From the NCBI GenBank assembly GCA_963383645.1, contig OY726561.1, positions 135,425,404 through 135,489,403 on the forward strand: a stretch of 64,000 nucleotides of DNA. Reading direction: 5' to 3'. Of this stretch, positions 36,891 through 48,212 are shown piece after piece. The DNA is from Muscardinus avellanarius (lineage: Eukaryota > Chordata > Mammalia > Rodentia > Gliridae). A program made the position numbers and the translations under genes. Numbering within the stretch: the first letter of the stretch is position 1; every line of letters begins with the position of its first letter. Under the pieces are notes generated by a model. It had not been told where the DNA came from and made no database searches. It saw nothing but the letters and a program-made list of their open reading frames with translations.

Positions 36891-38080
36891 CAGAGAACAC
36901 AGTCTTAATACTGTTCATTGATGATGACCCAATCAGTATTCAGAATGATTTGGGCATGAACAATGTCTAAGTCCACAGGACAAAATTTCTTGAAGTCCTG
37001 TTTATAAGTGTGCAACCTGGGAGACCCAAATGGGCAGCATTTTCTGATGGGACAAACAAAAACACTGGCTGTTTAGTAGGCCAATGCACTCTTTGGTAGC
37101 CCATGGTGTCAGGAATGCAACCAAAATAAACACTCAACAGTATCCTGCACGTGGGAGAAAAATCCATCACTTCCCCACTAAGCCGTGCTCTAGAAGGAGA
37201 ATCACAGGTTACACTCTGGCTGCTACATTTGAGAGTTCTAATGATAACTATGAGGAATTCAGAAAAGACAGGCTGGAATGGAAGTGGTGGCGGCAGGGGG
37301 TTCAGGAAATCATGTGCTTTGAGGACAGATACAATAACAGATGTTTAGCCTAAAGTGGATGGTTATGGAAGGAGGGCAAAGGTGTCCTTAAACATTGAAG
37401 CCCCTGGCTGGATGAGCACTGGTCCTCAACAGCCAACCAAGGGTAAGGGGTAGAAGGGGTTCCCGACGCAGAGTCCAGAAATCTCTCCTACCATGATGAA
37501 GGTTGGCTGCTGGCAATGGAATGAAGAGCCCTGCGGACTGTATGAATTGTCTGCCACCACAAACACTCAAGAATAATAAAAATGGAATGATCACCTCTCA
37601 GGGGTGCTGGAGAGGGAAGACTGACCTGGCAGGGGTGGGGGAGAGTTTGGGTGGTGGGACTTTCGGGCACTCCTGATGTTAACAATCCGTGACTCCAAAT
37701 GCTCTTAACGCACACTGTGCTGAAACAGGAAGTCAGTGTGTGTGCCTGGCTGTTAGCTTAGAACTTAGAGCTATGTGATTCCTCATAAAGGTGGCATCCA
37801 CTGGGTCAAACAACCGCAAAAAGAAAGGGTAGATTACAGAAGTGTGAAAGCACACTTACACAGGCAACACTGACCCTTCTTGAAATAACAGTGACAGCTA
37901 TAAACAGCTTGCAGCTTGCAGCTCCATGCCCTCCACTCTGTATCCATGTGTAAACCACCTACCTGGCCAGCACAGGGTAGGAGCCCAAATTCAGACACCC
38001 AGAAAAAGGCTTGCCCTGGATCCTGCTGATCTATGACCCTGGTGTTGAGTTCAATTCAAAGAAAACACAGGCTTGTTCGT
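36891..38080. other. Unique intron sequence
   Basis: Nothing recognised. Confidence 0.5.
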
Positions 38081-38082
<2 letters not shown>

Positions 38083-38136
<54 letters not shown>

Positions 38137-38190
38137 CCTTCCTCCCTCCCTCCCTCCCTCCCTCCCTCCCTCCCTCCCTCCCTCCCTCTC
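38083..38190. repeat. (CT)n then (CCCT)n microsatellite
   Basis: About 26 CT units, a short interruption, then about 12 CCCT units. The minus strand of the second half is (GGGA)n, a G-quadruplex pattern on the EPHB1 sense strand. Confidence 0.96.
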
Positions 38191-38346
38191 TCAACTCCAA
38201 GTGATGTATTTTTGTATGTGTGATGTGGATCATACATCAAGGTAAAATGAAGCAGCCCTTGTGTACAGAATGGGGGTGCATGGTGTATCATTTATGAAAG
38301 CCCTGGTCAGCAAAGGGCAAAGCTGTTTCTTTTAATATGTCACAAG

Positions 38347-38565
38347 TCCAGGCATGATGGCACATGCTTGTAATCCCAGTATTTGGGAGGCTGAGACAGG
38401 AGGATCACAGGTTCACAGCCAGCCACAGCAACTTAGCAAGGTCCTCTGAAACTTAGTGAGACCTTGTTTCAAAAGTAAATAAAATAAAATAAAATAGGGC
38501 TGTGGGTATAGCTCAGAGGCAGAATATCTCCTGAGTTCAATCACCACTACAACACACACAAAAAA
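38347..38565 (+). mobile_element. B1-dID SINE, older
   Basis: Left half tccaggcatgatggcacatg, AAAAT linker, ID-like right half with a CA/A tail. Flanks atgtcacaag (38337-38346) and atgtcccaag (38566-38575) are the likely target duplication. Confidence 0.94.
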
Positions 38566-39354
38566 ATGTCCCAAGCTCTCAATTAATAGAGATAAACATT
38601 TGTGAAACAGTCTACTTTAGAAAAGTACTTCAAGTCATCCCCAAGGTGTAACATAGGGACAACCTGGCAGTCCCCAGTGTATAACCCTGGATTCCTGTAT
38701 CAGATGGAGGATTTGCTGCCAGAGGGCCCTCCTGCCATATTGGTTTGGGGAACCCTCCCTGCGTGGCAGCTCCAGAGGTTTCTTCCTGGCCTGATCTCTT
38801 CCCAGTTGAGCCTTGGGGCGGGGGGGGGGCAGCTAAGTGCTGATGTTTATAACCTACTTATAACCCCTACTCACTAGGCCCTCCATCTGCACTCAGGTGC
38901 GTGGTGCCCACCCAGGACTTTGCTTATGCCTTGGTTTCCCCCTCAGCCTCCCTGAGTGCACTCCAGCCTGGCTGTGTTCTCTGATTTTTATTCTCTTCTC
39001 ACGCCCAGTTGGTGGTGTACATTGTAGGTCTCCACACGTCTTGGCTGTGGACACCGAGTGAGAATAAAATGAAAAATTAGCCAGAGTAGCAGAGTAGGTG
39101 TGGGTTGTTCAGAGGTCTGGTGAGAGTGTCCCCAGAACCACTTGAACACAGACACGCATGCGCTCTCAAAGCCAATCCCACCCCTCGCCTTTCTCACACA
39201 CACAGGTTCACAGCTCCTGGCCCAGCCTGCCAGGCAGCAGGGCGCAGAGGATGCTGATGGGGATGGGCAGGCCGTGAATCACAAAGTGGAGGGCAGGGAA
39301 ACATTACCTAATTCTAAATCCATGCTCTCAGCCTTCAGCAGCCTTCAGCTTCTC
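38566..39354. other. Unique intron sequence
   Basis: Nothing recognised beyond a G10 run at 38819. Confidence 0.5.
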
Positions 39355-39485
39355 CTGCAGGGTTTGTTAAAACTGACCCCTTGAGCTCCACCCAGAGTTT
39401 CGCATTCAGTAGGTCCGGGGAGGGGCTGAAGACCTGTACGCCTAGCAAGTTCCCAGGCCACACTGAGGCTACGATTGAGAACTAA
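39355..39485 (+). mobile_element. MER5A-type hAT element fragment
   Basis: ttgttaaaactgaccccttg, gcattcagtaggtccgggga, gcaagttcccagg and gattgagaacta occur in MER5A order. Confidence 0.8.
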
Positions 39486-39689
39486 GTAGTCTAAAGGCAG
39501 CTGTCATTGGCAAACTCGTTGCTATGGCTTGGATTTTAAATGTGCTGCCGCTAGCGTTTGAAGGCAGGCCTGAAGGGATGAATCCCTTGAGGGTGCAGTG
39601 TGGCCTGGTGCAGGTTGTCCTGGGATGGTCCAGGTGCATTATCTGGCTATCATTCTCTTTCTCTCTGTCTCTGTCTTTCTCTCCCTCTC

Positions 39690-39815
39690 AGGTTCAAGAA
39701 CAGCCTCAGCAACTTATCAAGATGCTCAGCAACTAAGTGAGAACCTGTTTTAAAATAAAAGGGCTATGAGTGTAGCTTGGAGGTAGAATAGCAGCCCTGG
39801 GCTCAATCTCTAGTA

Positions 39816-39818
<3 letters not shown>
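39690..39818 (+). mobile_element. B1-dID SINE, 5'-truncated
   Basis: Begins within the left half (ggttcaagaacagcctcagc) and ends in a diverged right half directly joined to (TA)n. Confidence 0.88.

Positions 39819-39876
<58 letters not shown>
39819..39876. repeat. (TA)n microsatellite
   Basis: 29 uninterrupted AT units in the SINE tail. Confidence 0.97.
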
Positions 39877-39881
<5 letters not shown>

Positions 39882-39918
39882 GAAAGAGAGGATTTTCACC
39901 CTTCGAGAGTGAGAATAA

Positions 39919-40103
39919 GCCAGGCGTGGTGGCGCACGCTTGTAATCCCCGCGCTTGGGAGGCAGGGACAGGAGGATCACACAGGTTAGAAGCCAGCCAC
40001 GCTGGCTTAAAAGACCCTGTTTCCAAATAAAATATAAAATAGGTCTGGGAGTGTGACCCAGAGATAGAAGGGTTTCCAGGAACCCCAGTACCGCAAAAAA
40101 ATA
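39919..40103 (+). mobile_element. B1-dID/MEN-type SINE, young subfamily
   Basis: Left half gccaggcgtggtggcgcacg, linker, right half with ggtttccaggaaccccagta. Duplication gagtgagaataa / gagtgaaaataa at 39907-39918 and 40104-40115. Confidence 0.95.
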
Positions 40104-40320
40104 GAGTGAAAATAATAGCAAGTCACCATCTTTGCCGTGACCATCAATAACACCTTCTATAAGCTCCCAAAGTTTAGCTCTCATTGAAGGCAGACAGATC
40201 TGAGGTCTCATCCCAAAGTGTCCCTTACATTCGATCATTTTATTTCTGCAACCTTCTAATTTGGGCTCTGTCATATCCACTTTGCCAACAAAGAAGCTTC
40301 TATTCAAAATGGCTATGGCA

Positions 40321-40455
40321 GCCTGGCATAGTGGCCCCTGCTTGTCATCCCAGTACTTGAGAGGCTGAGACAGGAGGATCACAGGTTCACAGCCAGCCTC
40401 AGCAATTTAGAGGCTCTCTGAAACTTAGGGAAACCCTGTTACAAAATAAAAAATA
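40321..40455 (+). mobile_element. B1-dID SINE, left half only
   Basis: gcctggcatagtggcccctg to the AAAAT linker. No ID-like half follows, because L1 sequence begins there. Confidence 0.88.
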
Positions 40456-40823
40456 AAATTGAGATTAGTCAGTTATAAGAAATCGGATGCTTTCCCTAAT
40501 ATGCGAATACTAAGGAGAAATGGGTCATAAGAGGAACTCTAGATGAAAAAGGAGACAATATAGAGGAGCAAATAAGGGGACCTAACTGAGGGGATGGAAG
40601 GGGGAAGAAGGAAACTCTCTAAAGCACAGGATGTACCTAACATACTGATGTCAACCACTAAGCCAAGTGTGGGAAGGTGGGATGGGGAGGGAATGGGTTG
40701 GGGATTGGGTAGGGGCTAACTAGGTGATGTGTGCATATATGTCTACACAAGTTTTTTTTTATCCCATTATGATGTATGAATACAATGTACCAGTAAAAAA
40801 AAATTTAAAAATAAAATAAAATA
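40456..40823 (+). mobile_element. L1 3' end (5'-truncated)
   Basis: The 3' untranslated region with G-rich stretch (gggatggggagggaatgg), then cccattatgatgtatgaata, caatgtaccag and an A-rich tail. Matches the 3' part of the L1 at 56089. Confidence 0.85.
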
Positions 40824-41036
40824 GCTGGGCGTGGTGGCGCACGCTTGTAATCCCCGCGCTTGGGAGGCAGAGACAGGAGGATCGCGCAGGTTCAAAGCCA
40901 GCCGTGCGTGCTGGCTTAGGAGACCCTGTTTCCAAATAAAAATGTAAAAATAGGTCTGGGAGTGTAGCCCGGAGGTAGAAGGGCTTCCAGGAACCCCAGT
41001 ACCACCAAAAACGTAAAAAAATAAAAAAATAAAATA
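40824..41036 (+). mobile_element. B1-dID/MEN-type SINE, young subfamily
   Basis: gctgggcgtggtggcgcacg, linker, right half with agcccggaggtagaagggc and gcttccaggaaccccagta, A-rich tail. Confidence 0.95.
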
Positions 41037-41088
41037 CAGCTGGGGGTGTAGGTCAGAGGTAGAATGCCCCTGGGTTCAATCCCTACTG

Positions 41089-41137
<49 letters not shown>
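41037..41137 (+). mobile_element. ID-like right-half monomer with (CA)n tail
   Basis: cagctgggggtgtaggtcag to gttcaatccctactgg, then about 24 CA units (41090-41137). It may be the end of a SINE whose body was replaced by the young copy just before it. Confidence 0.85.
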
Positions 41138-42110
41138 ACATACATAGAGCTGTGTAACTTGCACCAGGTCACACCACTGAGCCAAATTTGGAGGCCCCAG
41201 CCCCTCTATGCGTCAGGAGGAAGGTCAGGACCTGCCTCCAGTAGGACCTCAGAGGTCTGGCTGGCACTGTGCCTTCTCTCTGAGAGGATGGCAAGGGGCT
41301 CGGAGGACACGGCGTCTTTGGATCCCCTTCTTCATGCCATTTCCGTGATAAAAACTGCAGAGGGACAGCTGCTGCACTGGAAGGAGAAATCAAAAACAGG
41401 ACAAGCACTAGCTTGCCTCCGTGATCCATCAAAATTTCTCCCATGTGGGTGACAGAAAAAGGGTTTCTGTGGTCAGAAATGTAACAAGGTAATTATTTTC
41501 ACACCAGCCCTTTCACATAGTTATTCGCAGACCGCAATTTTAGAAGGCACAATTATCTATTTTCACCTGCTTCATAAATCCTTCCTTTCCATTTCTTCCC
41601 CGGTAAATTGGAAATTATTGAAAACCCAAAGCCACACATTGCTGTGCTGTTTCACGTGGCTGCACGCTCCTTCCTTAGCCTTGACACTCACTCTGTGTGG
41701 CTGACCCCCACTCGGCTCCCCTCCCCATCTGATCCTCTTGTGGACAGAGTGAGCTCGTCTCCCTGGGTGGGAGGCATGACGCCCTAAGAACTGAAGGCCA
41801 GTCTTATCAGACATGGCTCCTCCCATCCCAGTGAGAAGGTATAGCAAGTTCTCTATCTCCTGCTGCCCAGAGCATGCCTGGGTATAGGGAAACCCCCAGG
41901 CTTGAGAAACCTGAAGATTCTCATTCTTCAGAATCTCCTGTCCAAGGTGACTGTGTACTTTGGGTCCACACAATGGACGTCGCTGTGACACTCAGGGGTG
42001 GAGTCAAACCTGGGCTCCCCTTGACAGCCTCATTTTACTTTCAGTTCTCCAACATCCTCTGGCGCTGGAAGCTTCAATATCTGTTGCACTCTTTCCAGGG
42101 ATAAAACTAA
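41138..42110. other. Unique intron sequence
   Basis: Nothing recognised. Confidence 0.5.
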
Positions 42111-42114
42111 AGCA

Positions 42115-42325
42115 AGTTCTAACATCGATTGAGAGTTTACTACGAACCAGGCGCTGTGCCAAATGTGCTATAATACGATTTTGCTTAATCCTCATAACAA
42201 CTCGAAAAGAGGCATACGTTATTATGAGGTTGTGAGAACGGAACTGCAGGATGTAAGAAAGTTGAGAAACTAGATCAAGGTCACAGAGACAGCAAGAGAC
42301 AGAGTCAAGACTCAGGCGCGTATGT
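42115..42325 (-). mobile_element. MIR SINE
   Basis: ccaggcgctgtgccaaatg, aatcctcataacaactcg, gatcaaggtcacagagac in order: a nearly complete reversed MIR. Confidence 0.75.
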
Positions 42326-42419
42326 CCGAGGTGCCAAAGCCCATGTGACTGATGATTCCATAAGCGATCCCTGGACCCACTGGGGCCTTGGAGGGATGGA
42401 GGGACTCCCCAGGGACCTC

Positions 42420-43480
42420 GAGGTCCTTGTGGAGAGTGCACGAGTGAGGCAGACTGTGTGATGTTGTGAAATATATATCTGCTCTTTGTCCTCAACCCGT
42501 TTCCTGGCATGAGACTCTTATAATCCTTGGACTCTCCCAAGTGGTATGTTTTGGTCTGTGAATGTTGTAGCCCCTGGGTAGTTTCAGGGTGGCAGCTGGT
42601 CACCAAGGCGAGATTAAGCGTGCTGGGACTTTCTGTTCTACCTCCCAAATCTCCAGGGAGGAGAGAGGAGCTGAATGTTAAGTTGGTCACCAATGGCCAA
42701 GGCTATAGCCAATCATGCATATGTAATGAAGTTTCCATAAAACCCAAAAGGACTGCGTTTGGAGTGCTTCTGGCTGGCAGAATGTGTGGGGATCCCGAGA
42801 GGTTGGAGTGCTCTTGCAAAAACATAGACCCTCCTGGCTCCTTCTCTCATACCTCACCCTGTGCATCCCTTCGTCTGTATTCTTTGTGGTACTCTTTATA
42901 AAAAATTGGTAAACATGTTTCCCTGAGTTCTTCCAGCACATTAATTGAACTAAAGAAGGTGCTTGTGGGAACTGAGATTTATAGCTGGTCTGTCAGAAGC
43001 ACAGGTTAAACAAACTGGAAGCCAGGTGCGGTGGTGCACACCTGTAATTTCAGGACTTAGGAGGCTCAACAGGGAGGATGACAGGCAGATTCATGGCCAC
43101 CATAAGCAACTGAGTGAGGTCCTCAGCAACTCAGCAAGACCCTGTTTCAAAATAAAAGAAAAAATAAAGGGCAAGGGGTATGTCTCAGAGGTAGAACACC
43201 CCAGTACCACAACCAAAGAAACAAACTGGGGCTCGTGCCTGGCATCTCAAGTGGGAAGGGGCAGTCTTGGGGTTTGAGCCCTCAACCTGTGGGCCCTGAC
43301 ACTACCTCTAGGTAGACAGTGTCAGAGCTGAATTGAATTAGGGGGCACCTAGCTGGTGTCCATTGATGCAGAATTGCTTGCTTGCTGGTAGGGAGCATCC
43401 TCACGATTTTCAAGATTGCGGTTTTCTGTGTTGATCACAGTATGAGGGGAGAGGAAAAACACACTCTGTGTTTCTCCTAC
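42420..43480 (+). mobile_element. Ancient LTR-like element split by a SINE
   Basis: Pieces 42420-43007 and 43230-43480 follow one well-known old mammalian retroviral-type LTR as I recall it (aatgaagtttccataaaacc, catgtttccctgagttcttc, ctggtctgtcagaagcacag, ggtagacagtgtcagagctg). No internal viral genes are present, so it is a solo LTR relic. I cannot name the subfamily. Confidence 0.6.
43019..43218 (+). mobile_element. B1-dID SINE inside the LTR-like element
   Basis: Left half agccaggtgcggtggtgcac, linker, shortened right half. Perfect 11-bp duplication aaacaaactgg at 43008-43018 and 43219-43229. Confidence 0.95.
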
Positions 43481-44378
43481 AGGTCTGCAGAGGAAGGCCA
43501 GCAAGGGCAATGGTTGAAGCCCACACAGCAAGCCCAAAGCTCAGAGGGGCTCCTCAGCCCACAGCCCTCTGCAGGCCTCCCCAGGAGGGCAGACTCTAGT
43601 CCTTGTCACCTCCCTTTGTCTGTCTGTCTGTCTTTGTCCCCTCCTCTGTTCCTCCATTGTAAGTGAAACTTTGGTAACACTGCAGTAAAGATCATGCCCA
43701 CTGCCCAGTAGCTCGACTTCATCCATTTTCATCAGCATGGAGGGGAGTTTCCTGTGACCCGCTTGTAGCTGCCCCCAAACTCTCACCTCCCTCCACCCAT
43801 GCATGGCCTAGGCTGGGACGATGAGGCCTCCTGTTGAGTGTGAGCCATTATTGGGCCAGGACTGGGCAAGGGACCATCGTCCAGGAACTCATTCGTAGAA
43901 ATTAAACCATCACAGGCCTGGGAAGAGTTGCAAGGAAGAGAAGGAAGAGGAGGCTAGATGTCTGTAGACCAGCAGCTGTCACATGACGGCTGACTCAGAA
44001 GCCACTGTGACACCCTGTTCTGAGGTCACCCAGGGCCCACACCAGCCCCTTTTACACTGCCTTGGGGTGCACCCCATGTGTGCAGAGTCCACTGACAAAG
44101 TCCAAGGGAAGAGTGGACATCCAGGGTTTCCAGGGCTTCGCAAAGGTAAAGAAAGTCCCTGGATCTCCCAGTAGATTAAAAAGAAAGTGAATAAATGCTC
44201 AAACCGGCCTACACAATTTTTCATTCCCAGTCTCTAGAGGAACTAAATGAACACTCTTAGTACTGTAAGAATATAGTGAATACATACATGTTGGCTCCCA
44301 AAGATGAATAGGACCCACTAAAAATATTAATTCTTATGGCACTATAGATCTTATAGCCCTGTAAGAGGGCACATACAG
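43481..44378. other. Unique intron sequence
   Basis: Nothing recognised. Confidence 0.5.
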
Positions 44379-44384
44379 TTATAA

Positions 44385-44388
<4 letters not shown>

Positions 44389-44430
<42 letters not shown>

Positions 44431-44586
44431 GAGGATTGAACTCGAGTGCATTCTACCTCTGAGCTATACCCCCCAGACCAATTTTACTTTTTATTTTGAA
44501 ACAGAGTCTCGCTAAATTGCCAAGGTTGGCCTCCTGTTTTTGCCTCCTAAATACTAGGATTACAGGTATGCATCACCATGCCTGGC
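44389..44586 (-). mobile_element. B1-dID SINE with (CA)n tail
   Basis: On the plus strand (GT)n at 44389-44427 is followed by the reversed SINE. ttataagatt flanks the whole unit at 44379-44388 and 44587-44596, so the microsatellite lies inside the insertion. Confidence 0.94.
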
Positions 44587-44596
44587 TTATAAGATT

Positions 44597-45723
44597 CTTA
44601 ACAAAATGCTCAGTATTACAGGTGAGTGGTGGACTGTGGCTATAACCTCATTTAGAGACAATGGCAATAAGCAAGACCCAAAATCCTTCAAGAGTTCTAG
44701 GCCACAGCTTGAGGATTCTTGTGACATTGCTCCTTCCCCTCCACTCTCAGGACCAGGATCCTGTAGATGGTTGCTTTCCTGTACATTTTATAAAGACAGT
44801 TCTCTTCTTCTTTACCTGGCCATCTCCAGTGCCCAGCCAGGCTATAATTATCCCTTGCTGGGACAGATGGAAGACTTGCTAAGTGTGCAATCCCTGCCGG
44901 CCCCAGGCTCAAACCGAGCCTCTGGCTGGGCCCCGGCATACCTGCCCTGCTCTACGTGCGGGGCCAGCTGGGCCCCCCAGGCCACAGAGCAGGGCTGTGC
45001 CTTGTCTAGATAGCTCCAGATATGCTCCTTGTATCTGAAAAATTATTTACTGTGGTGATGTGTGATGCCTTTTTAAGAGAACAGATGGCACCTCCAATTA
45101 GAATGCTTTAAAAGGAAACCCTAATGAGAATATAAAAGCCAACAAATTGACTTTTTCATACAGTACTTCCCTGGCACACAATAAATCAAATATATAATGA
45201 GGCTCGATAAAATAATAGCTTTATTTACACTTGTTTTGCCTGGCACCGTGTTGAACCCCAGCCCTTCCCTCTGGGTACCCCCAACACATGCTTGTCCATG
45301 CAAGTTAAGGCAGGGAGGTGGACGGGGCACTCAAGAGCTGCTGTCATGCCTGGCCATCACAGCTGCACATAACTTTGATTGAGCAATTTCTGGTCTAGGG
45401 CTCCACGTCTCGGGGTTAAGACACAGGACTATGTGAAGGTGTGACAGTGATGGAGATGTGCACAGGCAAGTCCAGCTCCAGCCCACTCTGAGGAATGTGG
45501 GAAGAGTATTTTGGGATAACAAATTTTGGGGGCAAGGGAGGTAAGCCTGACCCCAGAACTGGCTGTACCAAAGTCAAGTGGAAAATGTCCGTAGGTCTAA
45601 TTCAAGAAAGTGAACTTGCAGATGGGTAGGTCGAGCGTGGTCCTATCATGTACAGATTGGAGACTTCCTTGTGTTTCCCAGGAATTGGTCTAGTGGGTTC
45701 AGGTGCATCAGGTAAGGTGGCTG
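44597..45723. other. Unique intron sequence
   Basis: No repeat recognised. 45040-45260 is AT-rich, repeat-free and carries homeodomain-like TAAT motifs. Confidence 0.5.
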
Positions 45724-45735
45724 GAAGAGAACTCT

Positions 45736-45937
45736 TTTTTTTTTTTTTTCGATGGTACTGGGGTTCCTGGAAGCCCTTCTACCTCCGGGCTACACTCCCA
45801 GACCTATTTTTACATTTTTTATTTGGAAACAGGGTTTCCTAAGCCAGTGCACGCAGCTGGCTTCGAACCTGCGTGATTCTCCTGTCTCTGCCTCCTAAGC
45901 GCGGGGATTACAAGCGTGCGCCACCACGCCCGGCATT
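45736..45937 (-). mobile_element. B1-dID/MEN-type SINE, young subfamily, full length
   Basis: T tail, ggtactggggttcctggaag, linker and reversed B1 half ending caccacgcccggc. Perfect duplication gaagagaactct at 45724-45735 and 45938-45949. Confidence 0.96.
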
Positions 45938-46285
45938 GAAGAGAACTCTTGAGAAATAAATGGAAGAGGTACTCTTAAAGGGGGAAATTTCTACACTTGC
46001 ATCCTGGGCATTTGGTCACTTGTCCACCTCCCTTCCAGTAGTCTTATCCAAAGATTGGCTGAATCTACAGGGTACGTCTGCTGAGGTAGGAAGCCAGGAG
46101 ATCCAGGCTCCTGTTGGCATGGACTCATCTGCAGAGAGAGCCTGGCTAGTGTGAGGGGTTTAGGAGCAGAAGTGAAACAAAATGTTTCCAGGAGGGAAGC
46201 TGTGAGACTATCATGTGGTCTGACCATCGTGAAGACTGGCCTTTCTGGATACCCAGGCCACTGATTCAACATCCTTAAGTGTCTT

Positions 46286-46491
46286 TTTTTTTTTTTGCAG
46301 TATTGGGCATGGAACCCAGGGGAATTCTATCTCTGAGCTATACCCTTAGCCCTATTTTTTATTCTTTATTTGAAACAGGGTATCACTGAGTTGCAAAGGA
46401 CCTAAGTAGCTGAGGCTGTCTTCAAAGCACAATCCTCCTGTTCCAGCATCCCAGATGCTGGGATTACAAGTGTGGCCCATCACACCCAACT
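46286..46491 (-). mobile_element. B1-dID SINE, older, full length
   Basis: T tail, gtattgggcatggaacccag, linker and reversed B1 half. Perfect 14-bp duplication tccttaagtgtctt at 46272-46285 and 46492-46505. Confidence 0.95.
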
Positions 46492-46505
46492 TCCTTAAGT
46501 GTCTT

Positions 46506-47128
46506 CTAAAGAAGTACATTAAACAATGCTTCTCAGGTTCAATGAAGGCCCTCTTGAGGGACCACAGAAATCAGTGGAGGACACACCAGCACAGAAAGAC
46601 AGGGATTCTGGTCAGCAAAAAACTATGGAATCATTTTTGTTAATCTCCATCTACCAGAGAGGGAGGTCTGGGGAAAATCAGTGTACAAGAGGATGAGCTT
46701 TTCCTCAGTTCAAATCTATAAGCATTGATCGAGCTCAGGACCTTGATCTAGAAGACACTTTTATTCCTCCTCCGTACCCGGCAAAGGTTTCATATGCTAC
46801 AAGGCCAGCACTAAGACATGTTTTGTTTTCCACTCGAGTTCAGTTTTATTTTCTGTCCATCAAACTGCAAGTATGTATGAAATATTCCTCTGTGGCCTTG
46901 TCCTCCTAGGGGGGAGGATGGCCTTCCAATCTGGAAGGAGGGGGTAAGAGAGAGCATTATCTTGACCTGCTGTTGAGTAGCAGGGCCCTGTTGTGGAGGA
47001 GCTGTCCATTTCAGCACCACGGGCCACATTTCTCCTTTGTACAGCAAGGAAAGGATATGTTTTCTTCCAGGGCTCACAACGTGCACTGTCAAGGAACCCA
47101 ATGCCCCTGCCCAAAACTCTTATTAGAC
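46506..47128. other. Intron 4 sequence just downstream of exon 4
   Basis: Repeat-free; nothing else recognised. Confidence 0.55.
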
Positions 47129-47134
47129 ACTTAC
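47129..47134 (-). other. EPHB1: 5' splice site (donor) of exon 4
   Basis: Minus-strand gtaagt follows the exon end GCACAA. It matches the U1 consensus at all six intronic positions. Confidence 0.92.
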
Positions 47135-47290
47135 TTGTGCATGCCACTTCCGGGGGGTCAAAGTCCGCTCGGTAATAGCCCGTCCGGCAGGTGCAGATGG
47201 GAGACGCCTCTGAAGGAGACCGGCTGTTGGAGGGACAGTGGGAGCAGCCCTCAGCTTCCTGGCTGGCCTTGAATGTCCCTGCAGGACAGG
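47135..47290 (-). CDS. EPHB1: EPHB1 exon 4: cysteine-rich EGF-like segment
   Basis: This exon encodes 51 whole codons plus split codons at both ends (156 bp, phase 1-1) with no stop. The peptide opens CPAGTFKASQEAEGC and ends near DFDPPEVACT. It holds six cysteines, as expected for the Eph cysteine-rich/EGF-like region between the ephrin-binding domain and the FN3 repeats, on the extracellular side. The acceptor upstream is tgtattccag after a T-rich tract, and the donor is gtaagtg. The last base A joins GT of the next exon to give Ser, so the reading frame crosses the 28-kb intron cleanly. One residue, Ser in RSPSEAS, is Ala in the human protein as I remember it. Because the exon is symmetric, skipping it would keep the frame but remove half of a disulfide-rich module. 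Confidence 0.95.
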
Positions 47291-47312
47291 CTGGAATACA
47301 AAGACATCATGG
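47291..47312 (-). other. EPHB1: 3' splice site (acceptor) of exon 4
   Basis: On the minus strand the intron ends in a T-rich stretch followed by tgtattccag, directly before the CCTGTCCT that opens the exon. It is a normal U2-type AG acceptor. Confidence 0.9.
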
Positions 47313-48199
47313 AAGAATTAGTGGAAGAATGACAGCCAGAGGTCCTTCCCTGAGACTGTAGAAATAAAATGCTCTTCCCTCCTGAAAAGAATATTGAAGT
47401 ACCTCCTTGCACCAGAAACTTGTATAAAACTTCCGGTTTTTCAAACATCCTCAGTGAAATATACTTTTCCTGATACCAATGGCTTCTCTCCCTCAAACAA
47501 TATGAAAAAAATGAGTCTTCCCTCTCAGATGTGTCAAAAGGTTTCACTGAAAAAAATGAATCTAATGTGTAGGTCTGCGCCTGGAACACCGGGGCTCTGT
47601 ACGTGGTTCTTCTCTTGCCTTTCTACCTGGGTCATAGCCAGGTTCCTTCCTTGAGCCATTCTCTAAAGGATTCTAGCCTCGTAACCTCATATGGAAAGGG
47701 GTCCAGGTAGACAGTGGACCAAGCTTCATGGTTCAAAAATGCCATGTTGCGACACTTGCGAGAGACACCATGAGATGGTTAACAAGCACTTGCTATGAAT
47801 AATGGCAAAGGGCTGAAATTCATGAGCGATTCTCTAAAAAGAAATTAAAGTGATTTCAAGGTCACTGCCTTAGCAACATCATTCTCCCTTAATTGCATTT
47901 TGATATGCTTTCTGGGGTGGGGCAAGAAAAGAATGATTCTGCAGGTAGTATCCTGGGGAATGCATCATGAGATCAGAATCATCTATCAAGTATATGGGAG
48001 AAGGTCAGAACACCTGGTACATCTCAGAGCCCACTGGGGATGCTCTCGCATAGGGACACCTCTTCCTCGTTCCCTGGGGGACCAACCAACAAGAATCATG
48101 CCCTGCAACACCTTTATGCTCAATGACTATCTTTGAGGATAACTCATTAGTAGAAGGCCCTCAAATCTGGACATCTGATTTCCTCCAGGCTGGTCCCTT
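47313..48199. other. Intron 3 sequence just upstream of exon 4
   Basis: Repeat-free; nothing else recognised. Confidence 0.55.
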
Positions 48200-48212
48200 A
48201 AAAGTGTGATCC

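Larger units (their letters stand above)
19028..47134 (-). other. EPHB1: EPHB1 intron 4, complete
   Basis: The intron is 28,107 bp, phase 1, with gtaagt at its start and ctccacag at its end. Its content is itemised in the repeat entries. No additional exon with splice sites and a recognisable peptide was found in it. Confidence 0.9.

Noticed and set aside
42004..42693. 229-codon minus-strand open frame, the longest in the window
   Set aside because: Overlaps an MIR and an LTR-like repeat; composition is unremarkable and no domain is recognisable. Treated as chance.
44606..45013. 135-codon plus-strand frame as a separate gene
   Set aside because: No recognisable peptide, no splice context; it fits a chance frame in intron sequence.
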